From Saxidomus purpurata (lineage: Eukaryota > Mollusca > Bivalvia > Venerida > Veneridae): a stretch of DNA of 64,000 bases. How positions within the stretch are numbered: position 1 is the first letter of the stretch; every line of letters begins with the position of its first letter. The notes under the pieces are model-generated. The model was not told where the DNA came from, searched no databases, and worked only from the letters and a program-made list of their open reading frames with translations. Shown here one piece after another: positions 1 to 13,300 of the stretch. The stretch is taken from assembly GCA_022818135.1 (NCBI GenBank), contig JAFMSR010000007.1:4977224-5041223 (forward strand). Direction: 5' to 3'. Both the position numbers and the translations under genes were made by a program.

Positions 1-1384
1 TGTAACTACAGACTCATTGTAGGAATAGAGGATTTAGAACTGATGGTCCCTCTCTTTGATTATGAATGGGGTTCAAATAAGACCCTAAGTATAAATGGCG
101 TTTTCAATATAAAGTATGTTAACACTTCACATCAACTGCACTTACAGTATACATTGTATTCTATGTCTAGTTTAATGAAAATGGTGACTAATATATTTCC
201 AGCGCCTTTCTCCAATTCAAAATTGAAATCAATTTCATCTATTTTAATGTAGAAATCTGGAAAGCTTATAATATGTTAAATCGGAAATAATATATAGCGT
301 TTAACTTAAAATAAATAGATAACGTTATTATATAAGCATTCACCTAAAGAAAATATGAATTTATATCACGAATTGGTTTAGTTACGTCCGGTGCAATAAT
401 CAGGAAACAATATTTACCATACATCTTTTTCTTCTCAACGTATAAGAACTTTTCAATTTAAAGGTATTCAATTGATGACCTTCCATCTAGCAAGATGTTA
501 TTGATATCGATGTCAATATCTGCATGTTTGGATTCAAAGAAATGCATATTTGATGATGATGTTTTGACCGACGTCCTGCTTCCAAAGCCTATATGTTACT
601 CGGACGGAAGTGTCCAACTAACAGGTTGTTTCTTTCTACAATGTATACAACGTAGGGTTTAATTCAAAATAAAACAATCTTTACCTCTGATTCATCGGCT
701 GCTAAAAATGCTTTCTATTATCGGTTTATGGTAATCCTGTAGTTTTTTCTGGTTATTAAAAGATAAATAAATCAAAATTTAAACAGTTGTACATTTGAGA
801 GTAAGAAGTGGTATAGATTGTTATTTAACTGCTGAACAAATGAAATGGATTTTCGTACAGTCGTAGAAATGAAAAGACAGTTTTTATAGAATTTGCATAT
901 ATGTTCACTTTTCAAGTTGCAAAAATATAACATATATTGATACGACTATTTTCCCATATACGGTAAAATTCTGATTTCACATATCAATGTCTAATATTAA
1001 GTAATAGTCAGATAATTCATAAATATTATAAACCCGATTCAAAGTTTGATAATAACTCAACTTCCTTAAACATAGCTGAAATACGCAAAAATGCTTTTAT
1101 ATAAATGACGCAAATGTCAGCCTTTTTTCTTCTATTAACAATATTAAGCTTTCCTCATTTTCGTCAAATTAATCAAATGTCACTTGTAATTAACGAATGA
1201 CAATAGATCCATGTATATTTTCTAGATTTCTCCCTTACGTCTTGGTTAAACAATGCAGTCGGGGAGGTGACTAATCAACTGAATGGTACACTCCTTTCAT
1301 TATTGTTCGAGCGGCTAGGTATAACTCAGTACCTACTGCAACCAAGCTGTGCAGTTGAAACGTCTGACAAGGGATGGAGATCAG
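1..1384 (+). CDS. Cassette 1 (5' partial): exons AB, C, D
   Basis: Exon AB is 1-113 and starts inside A at Cys6 (C-N-Y-R-L). It reads through D-Y-E-W-G into the B motif with no intron and ends in phase 2 at a gtatgt donor. Exon C is 464-624, with Cys7 and Cys8 in A-C-L-D-S-K-K-C and Cys9 in L-L-P-K-P-I-C. Its acceptor is aaag after a T-rich tract, weaker than most here. Exon D is 1226-1384, with D-F-S-L-T-S-W-L, L-G-I-T-Q-Y-L, Cys10 and a closing G-W. The upstream part of exon A lies before the window. Confidence 0.85.
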
Positions 1385-4300
1385 GTATCACATGTTAAGA
1401 TTTTCTCTTTGGTTTATCTGCTGATATTACATATAAACTAAGTGTTATAAGTAAAAAATACTGTCTCCACATATATATTTTTGAACAAATAAAACTTTAA
1501 CATGTTTATAACACGTGTGTTTATTATTTTCAGAATGTGATGCAGCTTTACAAGTGTCAGATCTTCCTGACAGTATGAGTTGTTATATTGAGAGTGATTG
1601 TCTTGGATATACGTGCTGCATGTTCATCCTTCCAATACGAACTTTTCAATTTGCAGTCAAAATTGACGCTTGTGATTATACCTTGAAAGCAGTTATTGAA
1701 AATCTGACCTATAAAAAATCGCTTGTGGACTACGATTTTGGTATATATTACTTAAATACCTTTTCGTTTTAGAAAGTGTTTACTCTCATTGTACATTGAC
1801 AGGATAAAATAAAAATTGATAGGACTCTTATTCTGTTATATTAAGAGCTGGAACTTAACCGTTTTTAATGCATTGCAATTAATGAGTGAGGATGATACAT
1901 TGTGTTTCCGACGTATGTACTTTGAAATGTATTTTAAAAATAAAGCGTACATTCTCGTTGTAGGTGAAGAAACAACTTTTGACATTTTCGGGGTTTTGAA
2001 AATCAAGTAAGTAGAAGAGGTATTTTTATTTGACTTCTTGCAGTATAGTTGTGTTCAAAACGTTATTAGGTGTTCTTTCTTTACTGAACTAAATGGTATG
2101 TTATGTGGCAGTCCCATGTAATTTTCCACCAGAAAGATGCTTACCATATTTACCAAGACATTTCGCCCTATTACAGTTCACTTGTTCCCCTCGAATTTCA
2201 GGCAAAGAATTAAAATTTTAGCCAATAGTTTATGACGGAGTTGACAAATGTTTTACATGTAACTATTAATTTTAAATTTTATCTATCCACTTCACATAGA
2301 TATAGAATAATAACCTCATTGTATGTGTTCTTGCTTCCATCTACGCTGAAAACTTGGATCAAAACGAGTATCTCATAGAAATGACGAAGGTAAAGGTCAC
2401 ACTAAGGCAAATGGACATGAGACCTTATCACTTTAATCCTTCAAACGGGTTTTAAGACGTTTGCAAATGTTCAGCGTATTGTGCAGAGCCTATATTCCAA
2501 CTATGCAGACTTAAGCTCAATGTCACAATAAGGAATCAAAGGTCATGGGACTATATCTCCTTTAACCACTGGAGGATATTTATGAAACTAAAGACAAAGT
2601 TTTCCTTATGTTTGTGATGTGAATACGATGTGTTTCAGCTAATTTTGTTAATAGTTAGGTATCAAAGCACATTCGTGTACTTTTTTACCTATTATCTCTT
2701 AACTGCGCACTTGATAAAACATATAACAATGTTCACCGCATATCGAGGTTAATATAGACATGATAAAGTAGTTTGATATTTTCTTTTTTATTTGCCCTTA
2801 TGATTATCTGATATGCGTTAAATTTCAGGTTGAAAATATATGATAATAAGGATAAGAAAATGTTCAATGTAACAGCTGAGCTAGCTGTTTGCTTGGAAGC
2901 GGATGGAAGCTGTGAACGTTCAATGAAGATTCTTGATCAAGCGTTGATTCCGAAACCTCTATGCAACTGGGATGTCGGATTCGTTGTACCTGGTATACAA
3001 TGCTTCATATAATTGAGAAACAGTACCAACTGTACTAAACCTGCTCTATACGACGTACCTACAGAAAATAAATAGAAATACTAGATAATTGTTTTACGCG
3101 AATATATATTTAATATAAAGTGATGAAAGTTGAATATTCTCTACTGGTTTAAAAGGCAAACTTTTCACAGTACGTTTTATTGAATTTTCAGACTTCTCTC
3201 TTACGTCCTGGTTGGAACAAAATGGTCTTGAAAATGTGGAAGATCTGCCGAGTGTGGCTCTTGCTCGCCTTATAGACGAGCTAGGACTGTCAAAGTATTT
3301 TGAAAACGATGAATGCCACGTTGACGAGTATCCATACAGTGCCAGTGGCTGGATAAATTGTATTTATATGATAATTTGAATATAATAATTTCTATCCTTA
3401 CTGAATTGAAAAGTACAACATTTAAACATATCAGGGTTGTGACTTAATGTAACAAGATTTTCTAATCAACAACAAATAAAACATTAACAGAACTTCTTGT
3501 TACAAAATTTCGAAGTTGCAAAATTCTAGATATTTTATTTTCGATAATATTTCTATGCTTAAGTAAGAAAATGTAAACAAAATCAATCAATATTTAGTTG
3601 ATATGCTGGATGTTTATTTCCAATTTCTTTGTAGTTAGGGAAGAAATCTTCATTTGAGTCCGCTGAGGATTCAGATTTAAAAATTTCTTCTCAACAAACA
3701 ACTTTCACATAAGTTCAAAGTTCGTTCATATATATTCAGACTGCCCTTTGGAGATGAAGCGTCAATACGATTCTAACGACATCAGTTGTTTCGTCCCTGA
3801 CATTTGCACGGGAATCGATTGTTGCCTACACATTGATCTGCTTGAACGAAATTTCCATTTAGTATTGCTCCTTGATGCCTGCTCACAAAGACTGGTTGCT
3901 GGAATAGATAATCTTAAACTAAATATCTCTTTACTGAATTATAAATGGGGTAAGATACTTGCATTATGATTTACATATGTTGAATATATAGAAGACTACA
4001 GTAACTGATCAACCATACTATGGTCATTTTAGATCAGAATAACAACTCATATATATTAAAAAACGTCATGTCGATGACAAGCCTGTAGTTATAAAGTTAC
4101 CCTGGTGGAACCAGGCGTAGAGATATGAACTGTTGCATTTAAAATAAAATGTGAGTAAGTTAGAAAGTGACAAGCCGTTACTTCTTACCGACGTTGTCAA
4201 TGATTCACAATCAATATTATGTGTTTTAGAATATTTTCATCATTTAATTTCAGGAAGATATCAGCCTAATTTGATTTAAACCTTTTAATCATTACAATGT

Positions 4301-7300
4301 ACAATATTTTGTCAGAAAGAAAAGACCAAACGCTTTCTTCTGTCAGTTTTTGCGTTATAAACGGATTTCAAACACTGAACATCATCTAATGTTACGCAAA
4401 ACTCCTGCATTAAAATTATTTTCAAATTATTAATTTTCTGTATCAATTTTATTTTCTTTACTTTTTTGAAGGTACACCAGAATCTCTGTATCTAAAGGGT
4501 GTTGTGCGTCTCGAGTAAGTACTAATACTCCTTAACATTCTTTTCTAGAACGTTTTTATTTTTCGAATTATTCCACTTAGCTGTATTGACTGTGTTAACT
4601 TTGTCCATTTCAGCTACAGAATACAGAACATTGCCGAGGCCAGACAATTTATTGTGGATCTTATTCTTCGGGTTTGTTTTAATGAAGAAGACTGTCAACT
4701 AGAGGTACCATTGTTCACAAATACAAGCATTGCAAAACCGTTTTGTAAATGGGACACAAATTTTCTGATACCAGGTAAAGTTCTGCTATGTATGAGTTTC
4801 TATTGTAGTAATGTATGATGGGTAAAAAATAAATACACTCACGACATTTGAAAACGCATCAGGGTGTTTGAAGGACTATATCAAGGAAGCAACAAACGCA
4901 CCAATAGTTAATGAGGTATCAAATTAATCAGTGGCATATCACCAAAAACAAAACTCTAATACCGTTTATCGTTATCCTGTTATCAGTTTTTGTTCCAAGA
5001 CGGTCTCCAAAAAAAGTCAATAGCGGGTATGGCCCCCATTCCTTTCGCTTGGCAACGATTCCGTATCCCGTACTCTCGCATACGTCTCGAAACTGTTGCA
5101 TCGTTGCAGACATTGTCCTTGGTCGTTGACGGTCTGAGACGTCTAGCCACTTAAGCTTGCATTACGCTACCTTCTAAAAGTCCTATAATCCGATTTCTGT
5201 TTTCGTTATTCAACCAAGGCATTAATAAATTTTAAAATAATTTAATAAATCCACATATTTTACGAATTGTAGGTCAGTTATACATGTGTTCGAATAATTT
5301 TATCCCGAACTAACCACATGGTAAACATGTACGAGGCGCACGCGGAAAAGCACGTGTTGCTCATACATTGTAATGGTCATTTTGCGGTCTACTGAGTAAG
5401 ACGAATATGGTCATAATCGATGGAACGGATAAAAATATACGCGCGTGTAAATTTTAAAAGATATACTCCTCCTAATAGAAAAGTATTTAGCAATATGTTT
5501 GTTGCGTTTTCAAATGTCGTGAGTGTATATATCTGCTGTTTTTATGTGTTATTGGAGAAAGCGGTCCAAAACACATAACAACAGACAAGACTGATCACAA
5601 GCGTTCAGTGTATATTTACTTCACCGTACCAACCAAATAACAGACTATGATTCTCTTTATATAGAAAAGCTTAGTGTCCTGATAAAAGTTACGCAGACCG
5701 CCGTTAAGAGTATCAACTCCACGGAGCAGAAACTTAAGATAAATTGTAAAATTGTATGAAAAGTTGTTTATTCGGTATATGAACACACTGTTTATGTTAA
5801 TGCTGACTAATTACTTTAGTAACTGGTGTAGCTATTTCTTGTAAAGTAGCAAAATATCAAATAATTCATTCTAATCATTTTCAGACTTTTCTCTTGACAC
5901 GTGGTTGACTGATAATAGAATGAGTAAAGGGCAAGGCATTTTACCGGAAATGATCAGCACATTCCTAAAAGAGACAGGTTTGATGGACTTTATGAATGAC
6001 AAACAATGTGAACGAGGAAGCCAACCATATACTCCTTCTGAGCTGGGTTGGCATTCAGGTAAGTACTGTTATCTGACGTAAATAATACTTCACAGAACTT
6101 TGTACATTTACATTTCTATTTTATAACCAGCAGTCAATAATCATCTTCGCTGTACACAAAGCGCACATTTTAAAGACTTATAAAACACATTTGTTGTTTT
6201 GAATCATACTATCTGATAGTGCTGGCTATAGTTTTAAAACAACTGTTCTTATGTGTTTTGTCTATTTCTCGTTTCAGATTGTCAGGCGAATATAACTCTA
6301 CCAGCGCTTCCCGATCTCGTGTCGTGCTTTATGCCTAGCTTTTGCACAGGAATAGAATGTTGCATTGACTTAGACATTCTTTCTCAATCGATACACTTTA
6401 AATTGTCTTTAAATTTATGTGATTACATTTTGGAGTTGCAAATTGAGCGCTACACTGTCACGAAACCACTGCTGGACTATAATTTCGGTATGTTCCTTGT
6501 GCAATGTTTAAATCACTCGGGAATTGAAACATACTTAGAAGACGAATCCTACTAAATTTCACAACAGCCGAATCTTTATTTCTAAATAATTACACAGTTA
6601 ATTTTAAGAATGTATACAAATTTACATTTGCGGTTTCAAAGATGTATGATGAACGAAGATAGAAATCGTGTCTGTTCATAAAACAACATATTCATATCAA
6701 TCTAAATCTCCTGCAAATTTCCTATGCAAAGAATTAGGTATATCTGTAGAAATAGCTGAACTTATTAACTGATTCTTAAATATACATGTATATTTACTTT
6801 CTCGTAATCCAGCTATACGTAATCACAAAATACGCTTGACGATCAATATTTGCAGTGCTACTGTGAGCGTGTCGCTCAAAATAACCAAGCGGCAAGGAAG
6901 CGTCTTTCTGCTGTCTTTTCCGCCCTTGCACTGTGCTACGTTTAACTTATTGGATTGTTTTGGGGAATCATAAATATATATTTATTTTTTTGATAGAAAA
7001 ATCAAAATAAATTTTCATTTATTTTTCAATGATAGTTGAAATAATATCTCTTTACAAAGTATTGTTTACATGTTTACCGATAATTTTAAACATATAAGCA
7101 AATCATGTCAAATGATTTTGTGAACTGCAGAAGATTTAGCTCGCGGAAACTGACCGCATAATCAAAATTTATATCGCCCCCTTTTGTCACATATTTAGAA
7201 GATACCTCTCTCTAAGAGACGTATTTAGAACTAAATGAAAAAGACATCTTTTCTTCGTGTTCTTTCAAATTTCTTGACCTTTCGTTAAAAGTTTAGCAAA

Positions 7301-10300
7301 TACGAGGATGAATAAAATTAACCGGATAGTTTAACAATATACTTTGTACACCAATAAGGTATTTCATCATGATGCGCTCACATTAAATAAGTAAAAAATT
7401 CGTTAATAATACTTTACCTCATTAGAATAACTGTAATATATTTTTCTACATATTTCAGGGGAAGAAAGTAAACTGTACCTCCTGGGAGCCTTCAGAATAA
7501 TGTATGTAAATCTATCATAAATGTAGCACAATAAAAATAAATAATTTAAAATTATAACGGTTGCGTCGACGTCGGTGTTTTGGCACAGACATTGTATTAA
7601 ATATATCAGCCTAAACATCACAAAATCCACACATGTATACTTCGGATGTAATTATGTGGGAGATATTGATTTTGTGCTGAGTAGATTTTACTGAAACTTG
7701 GTAGAAATGTTGAGTACTAAGTGTTGTTGTGAATGTCGTCAGGAATTAACGTTGCATTGATTTTTGTATGAGCTATGTGACTTTGAATACGTTTGGCATA
7801 CTTATATGACATTCTGTATTAAACTTTTCCGCGCTTCTTCTCCGATAGCCCTTGCTTGAATTTCATAAAACTTTGCAAGAACCATAAGTATGTAATCCTT
7901 TTGTGCATATTGTAGTTTGAGATAATAAGCTCAAAGATCGAGGTCACAGAGACCTGAAGACAGACAATCTTGCCCGCGCTTCTTCGCCAAAACCACTTGC
8001 TATATTTTCATTAACCTTTGCAGGAACCATCAGTATGAAGACTAGTTGTGCATATTATAATTTGGGGTTACGGTCTCAAAGGTCAAGGTCATATGGGTGG
8101 GAGATATCCTTTTTTTCGTGAAAAACAATCTATAGTTTACTATTATATACATATTTTGGTAAAAGCAGCAGTTGTATATAATATTTATATTATCTTTAGT
8201 GTTGAACAATTCGTCTCTCGTAATCTGCATCACTAATACTGCAGTCACAATGATTTCCGGTGTTAGCTGTAATAGTGTTACTGTTTATAATGCTGTTTTA
8301 GATTCAAAATAGAAGAAAAGGATTTGGGATTTCATATGAACGCCAGGATTGACGTCTGCTTTGAATCAGATGGACCATGCGCCTTCAGCGCTGTCGTTCT
8401 TGATAACTTTGTTCCACATGTGTACTGCTCCTTCGGCACTGGCTTCAGAATACCTGGTATAATGTTAACTATTTGAGTTTCTTTCAATACAGTAAATATA
8501 GTTTGCTGTCTGTGGATATGCAATGTCTTTAGTGAGATGTGATAGGTTTCTGTGACTTGTCAGTTGTGATAAAACAATTATCAAACTTCTTATGTTATTG
8601 ATATACTCTGACGCCATTGTAATAGTATACTGTTATCATGCTTTAATGGTTTTTAAAAGGTTAATTTGAATGTTGAATCAATAATAAAAGGGTCAAAGTA
8701 GGAACATCTAACATATCTTCTCAAACTTGTTGCTACAACATTTAACTCGGTAAATGATTAGTATATAATCAAGTGTGGCTGATAATAATGCCATAATGTC
8801 TTAAGTATTACATTTCACAATCTTATGTACAGCTATTTGGCTGGGAAGAATCCCTCATCAAGTAAGATTTCAAATATCTTTATTATGCTATGTTATGGAG
8901 GTTACTGTGAAATACCCAATACTGATATTTTCACTAGTTGCGAATAAAACTTTTGGTGTCTGAGAATTAAAAATAAATCACAATCTTACACCTAATCAAA
9001 CACTGAACCTGAGATCATTAGTGTTTAAAACCCTGATAGGTAAAGTCTCTGTTTCGATGAAGCTTTTAAGTCGGAATAAAGGTTGTATTGAATAGTGAAT
9101 TTATATCCTATTATACTAATAGTAACTTTATCATGATACACACTACCTTGATATTTCAGTAAACCAGTGGAAATATTTAAACAATGACGTAATTGTTGCA
9201 AAAATGCTGAAACGAACCAATGCGTATTGATAAATCAATTTGTAATAGTTTAGTTGATTTTCCTCTTGATATTTTGCATTTTAGCTCAACTGAGCACGAA
9301 GTGCTCGAAGGTGAGCTATTGTGACCGCCTGGTGTCCGTCGTCTGTCGTCTGTCTACACTTAACCGTGTGTATGCAATAAAGGCTGCATTTTTCTCCGAA
9401 TCTTCATGAAACGTAGTCAGAATAACTGCCTTGATGAGATCTAGGTCGAGTTCGGGGTCAAAAACTAGGTCACGGGTCAAATCATAGAAAAACTCGTGTA
9501 TGCAATAGAGGTTGCATTTTGCATTCAATCTTTATTAAACATAATCAGTATCACTGCCTTGAGGAAATCTAGGTCGAGTTCGAATATGGGTCATCTGGGG
9601 TCAAAACCTAGGTCACCCGGTCAACTCATAGAAAAACCCTGTGTATGCAATAGAGGTTGCATTTTTCATTGAATCTTCATGAAACTTGGTCAGAATAATT
9701 ATCTTTAAAATTCTAGATTGATTTTGCATATTATGGGTTATCTGGGGTCAAATCATAGAAAACCCTTGTGTATGCAATAGAGGTTGCATTTTATATTGGA
9801 TTTTCATGAAACTTTGACAAAATGACAACCTTGATAAAATCTAGATCGAATATGAATACGGGTCATCTTAGGTCAAATACAAGTTTAAAATGGGTCAAAT
9901 AATATATATTACTTGTGTATGCGATCTAGGTTGCATTTTTCATTGGATCTCCATGAAACATGGTCAGTATGATTACCATAATGAAAGTTAAGTCACGTTT
10001 GAATATGGGTCATCTGAGGTCAAAAACTAGATCACCCGGTTTAAAATCTTTTGTATGCCATACAGGTGACATTTACAACCCAATCATCATAAAAATTGGT
10101 CAGAATGTTTGTGTGGATCACATGGGATTAAAAACAAGGTCACCAGGTCAGTTCTGTGGAAAACCTTGTTGGTCACTTTTTATAACCAATCATCATGTAA
10201 ATTGGTCAGAAGGTTTGTGTTGTCAGGGTCAAACAGAATGTTTGTGTTTATGATATATAGTTTAGGGTTGAAGTTTGGTCACATATGGTCATAAATATGT

Positions 10301-13300
10301 CTCAGGTGAGCGATATAGGACCATCTTGTCCTTTTTGTTTACCGTCCATTGCTTAATTCTCATTGTTCGACGTTTATGGATTTGGCTCAAGTGTATGAAT
10401 ATAAAATAGATTTTATATTATAACTGACTATGAATCAACCAGCTAAAACATATGCTATGAAATGGAAACATTAACGTTCCATTTTTTTCTCAAACGTTTT
10501 TAGGATTCTCACTAACACACTGGCTAGCGGAAGCAAACACCGATATAAACTCGATGACTAGTGACATTGTTGACCAGCTAATAGATAACTATGACTTAAA
10601 GAAATATCTGTCAGCAGACCAGTGCTCGATAGAAGATTATATAGTTGATACAGTCGATGCCGTACCTGGTATGTAGTGCAGTAGCAATTAACGTCTTACA
10701 TATTTTATTTATGTATATAATACCGTCATTGATACAGCTTACTGTTTGGCTATTAAATCGTTAAGTTTGATATGGTGAATCTGATCCGCCCACTGTTTGG
10801 ATATTAAATATTTGAGTTTGATATAGTGAATTTGATCCGCCCATGTGCTTGAGTGTTGACGGTTGCTTCCCTGGATCCCCTAAACTCCTCATTGACTGAA
10901 TGTAACGGATTCTCATTATATGAGAATGCTGGTAGTTTCAGTTAGATGACGGGAGTTTGAAATTTGATAATTAGGTTATCTGCCTGGCCGTAAATAGCTG
11001 AAATATATTGAAACGTGTTTCCAACCGAAGAGAAAAACTGATGTGTGTTCAGATGACCATGTTTCTTAGACAAAATGAAAGTATTTAAATAGTAAGAATA
11101 TTCATCAAAGATAAGAATTTTTGTTATAGGAACGCATGAATGTAATTATTCTGTGCTGCTTCAAAAAACGTCTTTTTTCAATTTAGGAATTTGTGACAAA
11201 CTATACACAGAGCTTTTGGGTCTGCCTAACTTTATAAGTTGTACACCTATCAAAAACTGCACTGGAATTAGTTGCTGTGTCGATGTCAGTGTCCTCCAAA
11301 AAAACTTTGAATTTTCGATAAGTGTGGATTTCTGCCTGAACCAGTTGCACTTACAAATCGAGGAGTACAGTTCGTCAGTACTTTTTGACTCTAGTGAATT
11401 TGGTGTGTGGAAGATATTTCAATTGCAAGGTGTCATAAGCATGCGGTAAGCTTATTATTATTTTGTTTGATTCAATATGTAAGACGTCTCAAAGTAATAT
11501 CGCTCGTACTCAGTGAACTCATGTAAGGGTTTTCAACAAGCAATTTAAATGACTTATACATTACTGCAGATTATTTTATTTGAAAGGTATTTGTTTCCTT
11601 AAGTAACATTCAGGGATACTTGGGCCCATCGTATAACTTATGAAAAAAGTACAAAGTTAATGTTACCTTGTACTTACCGCCACTGATATACCTTTTAGAA
11701 CCATGCCAAAATCGTCAAAAACCTTTTCATGTTGTGTGTAGTCTTTAGAGAGATTAAAATAAAATTCCTGCTGAAATACTGAAACTCCATATTTGAACGG
11801 TTGCAAAACAAAATTTCGGCTGAAACCCCATTTTTGTACGGTCAAAATGATTAAACTAACAAATTATGTCGTGTGACTTATGACGTCTAGTTAACGTTGA
11901 TTTTTAAAACTGATAAAATGGTGATTAGTTCTGTTGCATAGAAGAATTATCATCTTATGATATCTAGTTTCAATGAAAGTGTATGACAAGGTTATTGAAG
12001 ATGCTTTATATAATTTGAAAGATCTTGAGTCTACAATCAATGAAAAATAAGTTTTAACCATTAATACTTTTCGGTTAAACTACGACTTAATGTAATCTGG
12101 TTTGCATTTGGATTTTGACATGGGTTAAAACATGTAACTGAAAATACGAAAACTGATGTGATGGTAAAAGGAAATAAAATCTTAATCCTATGATATTCAC
12201 TATGTAATAGTAAAAGCTATATAAATGAATCTTAATCTGATAATGCATGACTTTCAGAAAGATTTAAAGAAGTGTTTTTTCCAGTCAAGGTAACTAATCT
12301 TCAAAAAATAAAATTTGCTAGTCACTTCATTTATCAATATTATCTTAGTTTTCTGTTGATTGTCATAACAATCTACATGTATATTCGAAACATGATTTTA
12401 AGTAGATGCCATGATGAAAAATATATACTGTAAGTATCTAATATGTTGATGTTTATTTCAGGTATAGACTATTCGATTTACACGCAGAAAAGACTATGTT
12501 AGCAGATATAAATCTGCTCGTTTGCTTGTCTGACGATAGAGACTGTCTTATTAATATCCCAATCGCCAGCAACCAAAGAATTTCAAAACCATTTTGCTTT
12601 TCGGGCAGAGGTTTCTTGATAAAAGGTATTTGGGCACTAAATTTGTTAACTTGTAAGTGAAATTGTGTTGTCTAAAATATCAGTTGTGGGCTATGATACC
12701 ATACAACTGTAACTTTTTTTAAAATCATACCGTCTGTCCGTCCATCCGTCCGTCCGTCCGTCCGTCTGTCCGTACACGCCCAGTAGACATTACGGGGTTA
12801 GGGTTTAGAACTTAGCATCGTGAGGTTCTTTGAGTTCATTTCGTCATTACGGGGTTAGAAATGGCATTGTGGGGTTAAATAATTGTATTGTTGGGTTGAA
12901 AAAGATCAAAGAAAGATCAAAGGGATAACCTCACCACAAAGTCCGTCTGGTAAGTGCGTCCGTCCGTGCGTCCACCCTTACATTTTTTCGTGTCCGGGCT
13001 GTAGCTTTGTTATGCATTGAAGGATTTTAAAATAACTTGGCACAAATGTCAAGCACATCAAGACGACGTGTGGCGTGCAATACTCATGCCGCTACCTCAA
13101 AGGTCAAGGTCACATTTAGAGTTTGAAAGTAATTGAATCCAGATATATGCACACATTCGTGTCCGGACTGAAACTTTCTCATGCATTGAAGGATTTTAGA
13201 ACAACTTGGTACAAATGTTGAGCACATAAAGACGACGTGTCGTGTGCAAGACCCACGTCCCTACCTCATAGGTCAAGGTCGCACTTAGAGATTGTAAGTA

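Noticed and set aside
4911..5129. Protein-coding frames on both strands inside the MITE
   Set aside because: Mirror frames in a short non-autonomous element. No transposase motif is visible.
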